Origin: Plectosphaerella cucumerina
Lineage: Eukaryota; Ascomycota; Sordariomycetes; Glomerellales; Plectosphaerellaceae
Direction of reading: 5' to 3'
Length of the DNA stretch: 64,000 nucleotides
NCBI GenBank assembly: GCA_020746995.1
Contig: JAGPXD010000001.1
Span: 7,378,001-7,442,000 of the forward strand
Part shown: piece after piece, positions 25,229 through 35,233 of the stretch
Position numbering within the stretch: position 1 is the stretch's first letter
How the letters are laid out: every line of letters begins with the position of its first letter
Position numbers and translations under genes: made by a program
The notes under the pieces: model-generated
Told to the model about the DNA's origin: nothing
Database searches by the model: none
What the model saw: the letters and a program-made list of their open reading frames with translations, nothing else

Positions 25229-26302
25229 ATGTTCTCGGGTCTTGCGACGAAAATCGCCCTCAAGAAGGCAGGGCTGCCCAGCGACTCGCTCAACTTCAAC
25301 TGGGGAGGTGGCGGCGGTCAGGATGAGCTGAAGAAACCGACCAGAAGCAACACCGGGCGCGGCGCGCAGGACTTTGACGACGATGGCAGCGACAACTCGT
25401 GGCCGGCATGGATGAGCGTCAAGCCGACGATGCCAATGGCAGTGCAGGCATGGCTATCACCGCCGCCACCACCGGTCCCCGTCGCCAAGGACTGCCCCAA
25501 CATTGGGGAGATGGCGCCGATAGACCGCGACCGCAAGCTGCGCCTTGGGGGAGGACGGGCGACACTGGTGGTGTTCCTGCGCTGCGTGGGATGTGCCTGT
25601 AGGTCCCTTCCTCATCGCCCTCTTCCTCCATGTCTCTAACCATGACCAGTCGCACAGAAGACCTTCCTCGCCCTCCGGGCCATCTCCGTCAAATACCCCA
25701 TCCGATGCGTGGCCGTGTCGCACTCGTCGGCGACTGCAACTCGAAAGTGGCTCGACATGCTCGGAGGCGAGTGGAGCGTCGAGGTTGTTGTGGACGAAGA
25801 CCGAGCCATCTACGCGGCATGGGGGCTCGGGCTGTGCAGCGTGTGGCACGTGTTCAACCCGTCGAGCCAGGCGCAGGCATGGAAGGAAACAGGCTGGCTG
25901 GGCGACAAGGTGGCCTCGGCCGTGGGCAAGGAGGAGGAGCGGTCAGCGACCATGGCTGCGCGGAGGGCTGAGCGCGAACCGCCGGCGAGAGCGGACACCA
26001 ACAAGGAGGTGGAAAAGGGAGGGCGATGGAAGCTGGGCCGGACCAAGACAGGGGGAAGCGACAAGCTGACGAGAGCGCCGACGGGGGGCAGCACGGCATC
26101 TGGTCAGTCGATGGGTGCTGGACCGGGTGTCGGTGCCGGCGCGGAGGACGACGGGCCCGGGTCGGCCGGACTGGGAAACAAGTGGCAGACGGCCGGGGCA
26201 TTTGCGGTGGATGGACGCGGTACGGTCATCTGGGGAGGCAAAGCGGCCAAGGTGGACGACGTCTTGGACCTAGACGCGGGGGTGAGGATTCTCCGGGCTT
26301 GA
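25229..26302 (+). CDS. Thioredoxin-fold AhpC/TSA-type (peroxiredoxin-like) protein with CxxC
   Basis: Likely a member of the peroxiredoxin-like AhpC/TSA_2 (AAED1/FAM213-like) thioredoxin-fold family; enzymatic activity of fungal members is not established. Two exons: 25229-25598 and 25650-26302, 340 residues; the 51-nt intron (phase 1, GTAGGT...ACCAG) restores CVGCA-F-AQKTFLALR. The start MFSGLATKIALKKAGLP is a typical N-terminal helix of this fungal group. The redox site is the CxxC Cys119-Val-Gly-Cys122, placed after the strand ATLVVFLR. Later core elements are IRCVAVSHSSATATRKWLDMLGG, VVVDEDRAIYAAWGLG (the usual Asp-x-x-x-x-Tyr-x-x-Trp-Gly segment) and a C-terminal GAFAVDGRGTVIWGG. A Gly/Ser/Arg-rich insertion of about 80 residues sits between these last two blocks. 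It is upstream of porphobilinogen deaminase on the same strand, 318 bp apart. Confidence 0.85.
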
Positions 26303-26620
26303 GGAAGCACTCGACGGGGCTGTTTGGCGTTTGGGTGTGGCGTTCATAGAGCAGCGTGAACATTTTGCATGGTGTGTATAAGGCCTGGGGGTAGACTTAC
26401 GCAAGTACATTTAGCAGAACTGAACATCTCGGCCGTCGTCGGCTTATCCTAGCGGTGAAGGTGTATTGCGCAATATGGTGGCCTCAGGTCAACGAGAAGC
26501 TCAGTTCCCCAGCGGAAACCCAGCGGGTTCCAGTGGATAAGGCAAGGTGGACTTAGTAAAACAAAGTCCCATCACCGGCGTTCCGAGCTTCCTTGTCTCC
26601 TCAACACCACCACTGGCACC
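26303..26620. other. Short intergenic promoter/3' UTR region
   Basis: Separates two same-strand genes. No feature recognised. Confidence 0.5.
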
Positions 26621-27647
26621 ATGCCACCTCCGCCCGAAATCATCATCAGCTGCCGCCGCTCCGACCTTGCGGTCGTGCAGGCCCGCGGCATCAGGGCCGC
26701 CCTGGAAAGCCCACCCTCTTCCCACAGCTTCCGCATCGTCACAGGCACCGCGGCCGCCGACACTGACAAGACGTCCCCCTTTGCAGCGCTGCTCTCAAAG
26801 CAAAGCGGCGGCTCGGACGCAGGCAAGAGTCTGTGGACTAACAATCTCGAGCGCGACCTCGTCGAGGGTCGCGCCCATGTGCTCGTGCACTGTCTCAAGG
26901 ATATGCCGACGACTCTCCCCGCCGGTTGCACGTTGGCAGCTGTGACGGAGCGCGAGGATCCGTCGGACGCTGTGGTGATGCGATCCGATGCTGTGTGGAA
27001 GGAGATTGGGGAGTTGCCGCCTGGGAGCCTTGTGGGATCGAGCTCATCGAGGCGGAGGGCGCTGGTGAAGCGCAACTGGCCGCACCTCGAGGTTGCCGAG
27101 TGCCGAGGGAATTTGTGAGCAAGCGTGCTCTTTTATAACAAGAAGATGCTGACTATTCACCAGGGACACCAGACTTGCCAAGCTGGACGCGCCAGACTCG
27201 CCCTTCGCATGCATCCTCCTCGCCACGGCAGGTCTGAACCGTCTTGGTCTCGCCCACCGCATCAAGCAGCGTCTCAAGCCAGAGGAGTTCCCCTGGGCTG
27301 TGGGCCAAGGTGCCCTGGGCATCGAGGTGGTCTCCGAGGGTCGGGACGACGTGGCAGCGCTGGCGGTGCGTGTCGATCATGGGCCGACGAGATGGATGTG
27401 CTTGGCTGAGAGGGCTATGCTGCGGAGGCTGCAGGGCGGATGCTCGTCGCCCGTGGGCGTGTGGACGTCCCTGGAAGGGGGAAGGGTGCGTCTGAGGGCG
27501 ACGGTACTTAACATCGAGGGAACGGCGGATTTGGTTGTCGAAGAGGAGGCGGGCGTTGGCGGTGATGAGGACGCTGAGGGTCTGGGTGAAAGGGTTGCGG
27601 ATGGACTTCTCAAGAAAGGGGCAAGGGATCTTCTGGGGAAGAAGTAG
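26621..27647 (+). CDS. HEM3: Porphobilinogen deaminase (hydroxymethylbilane synthase)
   Basis: Catalyses head-to-tail condensation of four porphobilinogen molecules to hydroxymethylbilane in the cytosolic part of haem synthesis. Two exons: 26621-27114 and 27164-27647, 325 residues; the 49-nt intron (phase 2, GTGAGC, branch GCTGAC, acceptor CACCAG) rebuilds RGNLDTRLAKLD. Domain 1 shows IIISCRRSDLAVVQ, SLWTNNLERDLVEG and HCLKDMPT with the catalytic Lys-Asp. Domain 2 has SSSSRRRALVKR with the substrate-binding arginines and ATAGLNRLGL. AVGQGALGIEV follows, and domain 3 contains the cofactor-loop cysteine in LQGGCSSPVG (Cys258), which binds dipyrromethane. All key catalytic residues appear present. 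Divergence from the usual GTRKSxLA start is noted in the findings. Length is slightly shorter than many fungal homologues. It is followed 147 bp later by a HET gene. Confidence 0.93.
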
Positions 27648-27794
27648 ATGTCGTGCATTCGCGTCGGTCTTGGCTGTTGATGGTGACCCCCTTTTTACAG
27701 GGGTCGACTGAACTCAACCGCAATCAACTCACCTCCACTCATCTTCCCTACCTTGGTCATCATCACCATCACCATCACCACTACCACCACAGCC

Positions 27795-29933
27795 ATGATC
27801 CTCCCCTCAAGGCCACCTCGGCCCTCTCCGCCTGCTCCTCCTCCTGAGCCATCCTCCCATACCGATCTCCATCTCGCCGCCGAGGCCGCTTTTCCCTCCA
27901 TCGCACCACATTCATGCTGCCACTGCCTCCCCATCGTCCTCGACCTCGCCCCCCTCCTCGCCGACCCAACCTCCACCTCCATCGTCCGTCTCTCCAACCT
28001 CACCCAGGAACATGTCATTGCTGCTGCCAATGAGGGCTGCCGTTTCCTCGCGACTCTCACCCCAGAGGCTGTCTGGAGCAACCCCGACGCTCGTCTCGCC
28101 GTCGGCTCCCCTTCTGTTACCTACGATCTCTGGCTGAGCCTCAAACCCGAGACCGACATTGTCGAGATCAAGATTGTCCCAAGCAACTCCCACCACGGTG
28201 GAGGTCCCTACTACGATCTCTACCGTCTTCCCGGGTCTGATCCTCCGGCCAACGATGCGGCCATCAGTCTCACTCACCCCGAGTTGCCTCCCAATCTTGC
28301 CCCAACCTCAGACCTCAGCTTCGCACGCCTGCAAGTCTTCCTACAAGCCTGCATAGATACCCACACTGAGTGCCGCGCCTTCACCACCGGTGATGGCGAC
28401 CCCTTCATTCCTGCCCGCCTCCTCGAGCTGTCCGGCCTTTCTCATGCCCCCAGCGTTCGACTACGATCCTCTTCCTCCCTGATGCCAATGTCCCCGTCCT
28501 CAGCATCCCCTCCTCCCTCATACGCCATTCTCAGCTACTGCTGGGGTGGCGATCAGCCCTCCAAGCTTCTTTCCTCCCGCCTGGTTGCTTACCACCGCTC
28601 CATCGACCGCGACACTCTCCCCGCCGCCGTGCTCGACGCGTGCCATGTCGCCGCCCGCCTGGGCTTCAACTACCTCTGGGTCGATGCTCTATGCATCATT
28701 CAGGACGATCCACATGACAAGATGCTTCAAATCGGGCAGATGCACCGCATCTTCCGCGGAGCCGCCCTCACCATCGCCGCCGAGACGTCCCCATCAGCCA
28801 CCCAAGGGTTCCTTCACCCGCGAGCCGACCACCAGCCATCTCTCATACGTATCTCGGCCGGTTCTGACCATCATGAAAACACCGTTGTCCTTGTGCCTCG
28901 GGCTTACTATCCATCGAGGACAGAGACCCTACATACTCGCGGTTGGACCTTCCAGGAGACGCACCTCTCTGCTCGCATCGTCGCCTATGGCGCCCGCGAG
29001 CCTGTTTTCCACTGCATTGCCTCTCGTCTTGCCGACGGCGGCGCGGCTCCTACTTTGCAAGACACCGCGAGTCTCTCCTCATTCGCGTCGCTTTTGGATC
29101 CTGGAAGTGCCATCATGCTCGGGAGCCCCGGTTCACGTCCACAGCATCCCTACGACTGGATCGCCATCATCAATGCCTACCGCGCCCGGCATTTGACCGT
29201 CGATGAAGACAGGCTACCTGGTATCGCCGCTTTGGCTGAGGAATACGCAACTCGCGCCGGCCTACAGGGACTAACCGATTACCTTGCAGGCATGTGGAGG
29301 ACAGACCTCCTCGCGCAGTGTCTCTGGGCTTGCGACAACGGCCTCGACGGGCCAATGCAGCGGCTCCCGGAGTATATCGCCCCCTCATGGTCGTGGGCCT
29401 CAATGCCGCCTCTCAAGTCTCCATGGTACTCTGGCCCGGAAGACATTGATCAGTGGACATGGAGCACCGTTCTTGACGCCCACACAACGTTGTGTCAACC
29501 CCAAGACACTCCCTACGCCGCCGTGAGCGATGGCCTCCTCCGCGTGAGAGCGCGCCGGCGGAGGGCCCTTCGGTGGTACTTGGGCGAGGCCAATGACTAT
29601 GTCGGCGTGAGCATATGCTTCCGCGGATCCGACGGACGATGGGACTCGGACGTCTTCATGGGTAACAACGTGGACGAGTGGGAGGACTACAGGCGCCCGA
29701 ATCCCCTTGGCAACAAAGGCGGTGTTGTCGTCTGGCTCGTCGAGCTGTGCCACCGCACCACTGGTGAATGGGACGACTCCCGCATTGTCACCCACGGCCT
29801 TATACTCGAGGAGGTCAAGAATGGCACCGGCAGCGTCTACCACCGAAACGGCACCTTTGAAGATACGTCCTTCCCTGGGGACTCGCCCTTTGACCACCCA
29901 GACGCCGAGCTATGCGACTTGACCATTGCCTGA
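27795..29933 (+). CDS. Heterokaryon-incompatibility (HET) domain protein
   Basis: Single-exon CDS. HET-domain proteins mediate programmed cell death or recognition after fusion of genetically different hyphae; most of the many paralogues have no known function. I choose ATG 27795 (MILPSRPPRP), 712 residues; an upstream in-frame ATG at 27753 would add a Thr/Ile low-complexity leader lying in a (CAC)/(CAT)-rich 5' UTR. Residues 1-230 hold a Pro-rich start and the common CxxC-type N-terminal zone. The HET domain begins at about residue 242 with YAILSYCWGG, continues with YLWVDALCIIQDD (about 292-304) and the MHRIFRGAALTIAA block, and closes with TRGWTFQE (about 381-388). A C-terminal half of about 320 residues ends with PSWSWASM, a typical post-HET element, and a poorly conserved tail. 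No STAND, NACHT or WD40 module is attached. Confidence 0.95.
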   Translation: MILPSRPPRPSPPAPPPEPSSHTDLHLAAEAAFPSIAPHSCCHCLPIVLDLAPLLADPTSTSIVRLSNLTQEHVIAAANEGCRFLATLTPEAVWSNPDARLAVGSPSVTYDLWLSLKPETDIVEIKIVPSNSHHGGGPYYDLYRLPGSDPPANDAAISLTHPELPPNLAPTSDLSFARLQVFLQACIDTHTECRAFTTGDGDPFIPARLLELSGLSHAPSVRLRSSSSLMPMSPSSASPPPSYAILSYCWGGDQPSKLLSSRLVAYHRSIDRDTLPAAVLDACHVAARLGFNYLWVDALCIIQDDPHDKMLQIGQMHRIFRGAALTIAAETSPSATQGFLHPRADHQPSLIRISAGSDHHENTVVLVPRAYYPSRTETLHTRGWTFQETHLSARIVAYGAREPVFHCIASRLADGGAAPTLQDTASLSSFASLLDPGSAIMLGSPGSRPQHPYDWIAIINAYRARHLTVDEDRLPGIAALAEEYATRAGLQGLTDYLAGMWRTDLLAQCLWACDNGLDGPMQRLPEYIAPSWSWASMPPLKSPWYSGPEDIDQWTWSTVLDAHTTLCQPQDTPYAAVSDGLLRVRARRRRALRWYLGEANDYVGVSICFRGSDGRWDSDVFMGNNVDEWEDYRRPNPLGNKGGVVVWLVELCHRTTGEWDDSRIVTHGLILEEVKNGTGSVYHRNGTFEDTSFPGDSPFDHPDAELCDLTIA

Positions 29934-31345
29934 GACTTCCTGCCCCTCCCCCTGCTTCCGGCTGCCGTTGAGCCCACCCGGCACCGACCTCCGGGCGACT
30001 CGTGCTCCCGAGCCGGTCGAGGGCCCGGTCTGCGGAACGTCCCGATCATCCCTTGCGCGTTCCTGGCCCTAGACAACCGCGGGGAATGCCATCGATCGCC
30101 CGTCGGCCCTAGCCGAGACACTCCCAGGTCTTGTACGACCCGACGGCGAGAACCCCTGCATCAGTGCATCACAACAGGTGGCAAAGCAAAGCAAGGCAAA
30201 GCAAAACACTTCCCGATATTATCCTCATGCCTGGTCTGGGTACTTGCTGACCTCGAGTGAAAGACAAAGACAAAACTCCCCTTCCTGCCGCCCCCAAACA
30301 TCCGATGCCAGCCCCGGCCTCACTTGCGCGCGCCCTGCGGCCCTGCCCATTACGGGACGGGCCTGTATGCTGCCCATCCCACAAGAGTGACAGGAAGCAT
30401 TGACATGGCGGCGACGACAAGGGGACCGAGGAGAAAATACAACCAAAGTCGAAAAACACCGTGCCTGTGTCCGCCGCTCCCCATCCCAAATTTTTTGTCG
30501 TCTTTTGCAAATCCATGTCGCCTGGCCAGACGAAGAAGGCAAAGAGAGAGACGGCTCTCTCGCTCCCCTCGTCGTCCTGGCCCCGAGTCCCATCGGAAAA
30601 AAAGCAGTGCCCGGCGCCCTGCTGTATGCTCCGCCTAACGAGGCTCCCTGAGAACCCCCTCCGATGCTGTGTATCGCGACCCTCCTGAAGAACGAGTAGT
30701 GTCCGTGCCGATCCGCTGGTCCACCCATGGCCCCATGTGCCGTAGCAGCATGTCGACCGTCTGCCTCCTGCCCGCCCCGTGCTCCGTTGCGATCCCGATC
30801 CCATCAAACAGCGCCTGCTTGTGCTTTGCCGTGCTGGTATCCTGAAACGAATCCGTAGCCGCTCCGTCCGTTTTGCCGCGGTAAAGGAGAGACGAGAAGG
30901 AAAAAGAAGAGGAAAAGAAACCGCAAGCAAACAGTATTGAAAGAATATGCACCCCTGATTTTTCCCCGTGACGACACTGGTCAGACTCCGAAGCTCGCAG
31001 AATGCAGTCCCCGCCATGGTGAGAAAAGGCAACTCCTTGCCTCAATGCCGAAAACTCAACCCTCGCGCCGGTTTCCCATCGGACCAGTGGTATATATCGA
31101 GTATCCCGCGACGCAACCGAGGAACATGCCGGCTCAACCGAGATGGAAAGGCATTGAAAATGGAAACACCGCCGCCGTTTGCTCCGTCATCTCGCCAAAG
31201 CAGAAAATCAAAACACCATGCCGTCTGTATGCCGAATGTGTGGCATCTCAGTATTTGAAGGATACCATCATCCTCTGTGCGCGCTGACAGGGGTCAACGC
31301 CTTCCAGCCAGCGACCGCTGCCGCCGCTTCATCGTCGTGGCGTGT
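29934..31345. other. Convergent intergenic region
   Basis: Between the HET gene (+) and the five-exon gene (-). A long open minus-strand frame (30169-31032) exists but lacks domain, codon and splice support. A GCAAA-type repeat is at 30180-30208. Confidence 0.5.
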
Positions 31346-33126
31346 CTAACCCCACACGCTGGCGGAGGTGGCGCTCAGGCCAGACGACTGAGGTCCCCAG
31401 ACAGGGTTGCCGCGGCCCCAGCCACCAGGGGAGGCCAGCGGCGTGGTTGAGCGCTTGGCTGCGGCCGAAGGGTTTCCAGCGGTGGGCGTGCCCGAGGGGC
31501 GCGTGCCAATGGGAGCAACAGCACCCTGGGGAGCGGCGGGTTTGCCACCCGCGGGGGCTTCCTGGCGCGGGGGCGATCCGCCGGGTGACGAGCTCGTGGT
31601 GCGGGCGGCGGCCTGGCTGACGGCCGACTCGAAAGCGTTCTTGTTGGCTGCGTTGGGCTGGGGGCTCGAGGTGCTGCCGGTGCGAGAAGCCTGCTCGTTG
31701 CCGGGGCCGGCCTGGCCAGCCTCGGAGCCCGCTTCGCCGTGGGGGGGCGCGCCGCGGATGTCCTGGGTCAAGGGGGAAGCGCCGCGGTACGGGCCGGCGC
31801 CCTCGAAGTTCAAGGGAGAGGCGCCGCGGACGCTCGAGGGGCCGCTGTGGCCGGGGATGCCGGGGCGCACGGCACCCGTCTCGTCGACGTAGCCGCCCTT
31901 GTCGGCGAAGGGTCCCTCTCCGTACAAGGCGCTGCGCTGGCGGGCGATGAGGTCGCGCGTCTCTTCCTCGGACATGGCCTTGGGCCCATAGTTCATCTCG
32001 TTCAAGGAGGCTGCGTGCAGAGAAAAGCGGTTAGCGTTCAGGGTCCCAGGCGAAGAAGAGAGAAAAAAGGTATCGGGCGACGACGGGCATGGGCGGCGGG
32101 CGTCATGCGGCGGCGAGGGACGGGACCTCCCCGACTGTCGAATGCGCCCCCACGGCCTGAATTATTTATTGTCTTTTTTTTGCCCAGCTGATGGGGTGCG
32201 CCATTTTGCTTCTGCCGCCGCCGCGAGAATGCTGGGGTTGTGCTACACGGCAGAGGGCGGCCTACTTCTTTGGTACTGCTGCTCCGTGTGCAGGTTGCGG
32301 AGCTCCCGCTCCCGCTGAGCCGCCATCCTTCTCTTCGCCTGCATCATCTGTTCTGCGTCGTTCGAGCCACGCGAGGGCTGGTGGCGCTGGGTGGCGTAGA
32401 AGTTCTGGAGGTTCGAGTTGGGGTGGCCGCGGGCGTCGTCGAACTGATTGTTGTTCATCGAATGGGGGCGGTTTCCGGCGGCAGAGGGAGCGCGACCGGC
32501 TGCTGCAAACAAGTCAGCGGGTGGGCTGCGGGGGGTAGACTGCCCGCCGGCGCGGGCAAACTCACAGTGATCGATGGACCGCCTGGGGCCGCCGGGGCCG
32601 GAGCCGGGGCCACCGGGCATGTTGGGTCCGGGAGAGGAGTACTCACGGCGGCCGCCCATGCCGCCGTATGCCTTGCCGTTCTTGGAAAGATTTTCGTAGG
32701 CGCGATCAACCTCTGAAGGCCTGGCGGTCAGTGTCCTGGCCACATCTACGTTCTTGGTCAGCGGGTGCGATTGCCCGCGAACTCGAGGCGCCGGAGGCCG
32801 CGCAGAGGTCCTCCGGCGCCGTATGTCTGTCGGAAAACACATGCGAGCGTTGCGATGAAAGGGGATGCGACGTACCCTCGAACTGGTAGAAGAAGGCAAA
32901 ATCGTCCTGGGGCGTGGGACCCGTGGTGCCTGGAAAGCGCGCAGTTCTGGTCAGCTTCTTTGCACGAACGAGGCAAAGACTGCAACCCTGGTTGCAGAGG
33001 AACCAACTCACCGGTGCGAGGAGGAGGAGGGGTCTGATGATCCCAGTTGTTCGGGGCATTTTGAGCAGGGTTGCCTGGCCACTGCTGCTGCTGCTGCTGC
33101 TGTTGGTTGTTCTCGTAGTAGGACAT
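31346..33126 (-). CDS. Disordered five-exon fungal protein (QRSALYGEG family), function unknown
   Basis: Not recognised as a characterised gene. Exons on the minus strand: 33126-33012, 32929-32876, 32712-32566, 32502-32266 and 32010-31346; every junction is in phase 1 and the product is 405 residues. It starts MSYYENNQ followed by a polyQ stretch, then PPPPRTGTTGPTPQDDFAF, and FYQFEEVDRAYENLSKNGK built over two introns. The middle has a helical, charged segment (AEQMMQAKRRMAAQRERELRNL) that could form a short coiled coil. The last exon opens with SLNEMNYGPKAMSEEETRD and LIARQRSALYGEG, then becomes Gly/Pro/Ser/Ala-rich to the end at SASVWG. Intron 3 (63 nt) is a multiple of three and open, so retention would insert 21 residues. 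Intron 4 is long (255 nt). Likely an RNA- or protein-binding scaffold by composition; that is inference. Confidence 0.75.
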
Positions 33127-34102
33127 GATGGCTGTCGCCGTTTGGCCAAGTGGTCTCTCTCGAGTGCGAGGAGGACTGGTTGTGGTTTGTCGCGCAACGT
33201 GGACCGGACCGGGGGTGGCGAGTCGCAGGTTGTGGCGCGAGGGATTCGCAAGGCTCAGTCGGGGACGAAGCGACGAGGGTTGGGAATCAGTCTGCGTCTA
33301 TTCGCCGTGCAGGGAAAACGAGTTAGTGATGATTATTTTGGTGGGATGTAGAGAAGCAAGGGAGCGAGCGTCCGCGCGGAAAAAAGTCTGGGTCTAAAGT
33401 GTCGCAGACCCGTGCCAGGAAAGAGGGCGAGGAGGTTGTGGGGGTCCTGGCGGCGACGGGAGGAAACCGGGCGAGGGGGAGAGCGGGAGGAGAGGAAGAG
33501 AGACAGAGCGAGACGACTGGACGGGTGGATGGGCGCGATCGGGCAACGGATGGGTACCGGGCCTGGCGAGGTACCGGACATGTACCCCCCAGGGGCCTTG
33601 CGGAGCGGACAGGCGACCCTCCAGCGACCCAGAAACCACCCGGGGCCGGCCGCCGCACTTGCCCATCAGGGCCACCACCCACCCATCATCCTTCCGTGTG
33701 TGTACTGGGCTTGGGCTGGCTCGGGTCGCAAAAAGTGACGAGTGGTCACTCGGCCGCAGGTTCCAAGTCGGTTTCTCGTCGACACCCCCAGCACCGACCA
33801 GCAGCTCTCCGGCGAGCGATGCGAATCGTAGTCCAAAGAGGAGGAAGAATGGTGATGGTGATGATGATGATGAAGCGCGGCAATTTTCCCTCGCGTCTGC
33901 TGAAAGCCGCCCGCGTCGCGCGGCACGGCGCAGATGATTGATACAAGACGTTTCGACTTACCAAGGCAACTGGTTCAGTGCAAGGCTGAGAACCTAGGGT
34001 GATGAAGTGTCGAGTCGTGTGTGCGCAACGAGGGTGTCTGGACACACTTGCGGCCGTGGCGAGGACGGGGATGAATCGGCCGAGGCAAGAGGAGATGTTG
34101 GA

Positions 34103-34122
34103 AGTACTCGGTACGGAGTACT
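34103..34122. repeat. Imperfect palindrome AGTACTCGGTACGGAGTACT
   Basis: 18 of 20 positions match the reverse complement. Related TACTC/GAGTA words recur in fungal intergenic DNA; function unknown. Confidence 0.6.
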
Positions 34123-35190
34123 ACTGTAAGTGGTGGTCGCGTTGGCAGGTTGGTGAGCTGGATAGGGGGTGGGCGGGCTTCGGGCCGGGATAACAGCGAG
34201 GGAACAGGCGTGATGTGATGCAGGTACTTTCGGGGTACCTTTGCGTTCTTCTGCAGATTGACTGGTGGGCGTCCTGTCGCGGATGGTTTTGTCGTGTCAA
34301 GGTAATGAATCGCTGCACAATGCGGTTCGGTTCGCGACGATGTTCTCTGTCGGCGTTTGGTGATGCGTTGCAGGAAGTTAACAGACGAGCTTCCCCCTTT
34401 TTTTCCCAGGCAATGTTGAGGACACGAGCACTCAAAAGGAGCGAGATGAGGTGGGAGAAAGGAGAAGGAGGGGGGAATTGGATAATAGGATAGGGGAAGC
34501 CGGCCGGGTGACAGGCGCGGAAATGAGAGATGGAAAAATAGAGGGGACCGTGTCGATGGAGTGGAGGGGTGTTTCTTCGGCCCGTCCAGTAGGTGCCGCA
34601 CCGTACCCTACTGTGTGTGTCCGGGTGTGTGGTGCGTGATGGGGGGAGCCGAGCAACGTGTGTGATTGTGCGACGGGACCCGTCGACCTTGTGGGTTAGG
34701 TTGGACCGTCGGAGGGGAGAGGAAAGATTAAGGTGACGGAACGTCACAGGGAAGAAATCGGAGGTGCCGGCCTACGGACAACCTAGTTTCTGGAACAGAA
34801 GGCAAGTACAGGGGAAAAGCGCTACCATTCCTTCCCCAGCTGCCGTACCCTGGGGTTGAAGGTGCACCTGCCAGACGGGACCAGCAGCGATGGCAAATGT
34901 TAGCTGCTTCCCAGAACATCGTCAGGGTACACACATCCAATGTAGACAGTAGGGAGGGACTTCCAGGTTTGGAATGAAAGAATCAGACGCTCCAACAGTT
35001 GGGTAGGCCCCCTCCCCTCACAGGAAGAGCTCAAGTTCAGGGTCTTGCAACGGCATGATTGCATTCCGGGAGAGACGGGCCAAGCAAGTGGGATGGATGA
35101 CGATGATATCTGCAAGAGCTGGCCACCTACTTGAGCGCGTGGCCCGTTGAAGTGTGCCACCACGCGCTGAGGTGATGTTCGCGTGGCGGC

Positions 35191-35233
35191 GTGGCGTGGC
35201 CCGGCGTGGCGTGGCCCGGCGTGGCGTGCCCGC
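35191..35233. repeat. 15-bp tandem repeat GTGGCGTGGCCCGGC, nearly 3 copies
   Basis: Units at 35191-35205 and 35206-35220 are identical; a third, shortened copy runs to about 35233. The flank at 35182-35190 carries a partial copy. Confidence 0.9.

Noticed and set aside
27753..27794. Upstream in-frame start for the HET protein
   Set aside because: Would add only a Thr/Ile repeat encoded by CAC/CAT microsatellite-like sequence; ATG 27795 preferred.
30169..31032. 287-codon minus frame downstream of the HET gene
   Set aside because: Two other frames are also open over much of it, and composition is not protein-like; likely chance in a region poor in stops.
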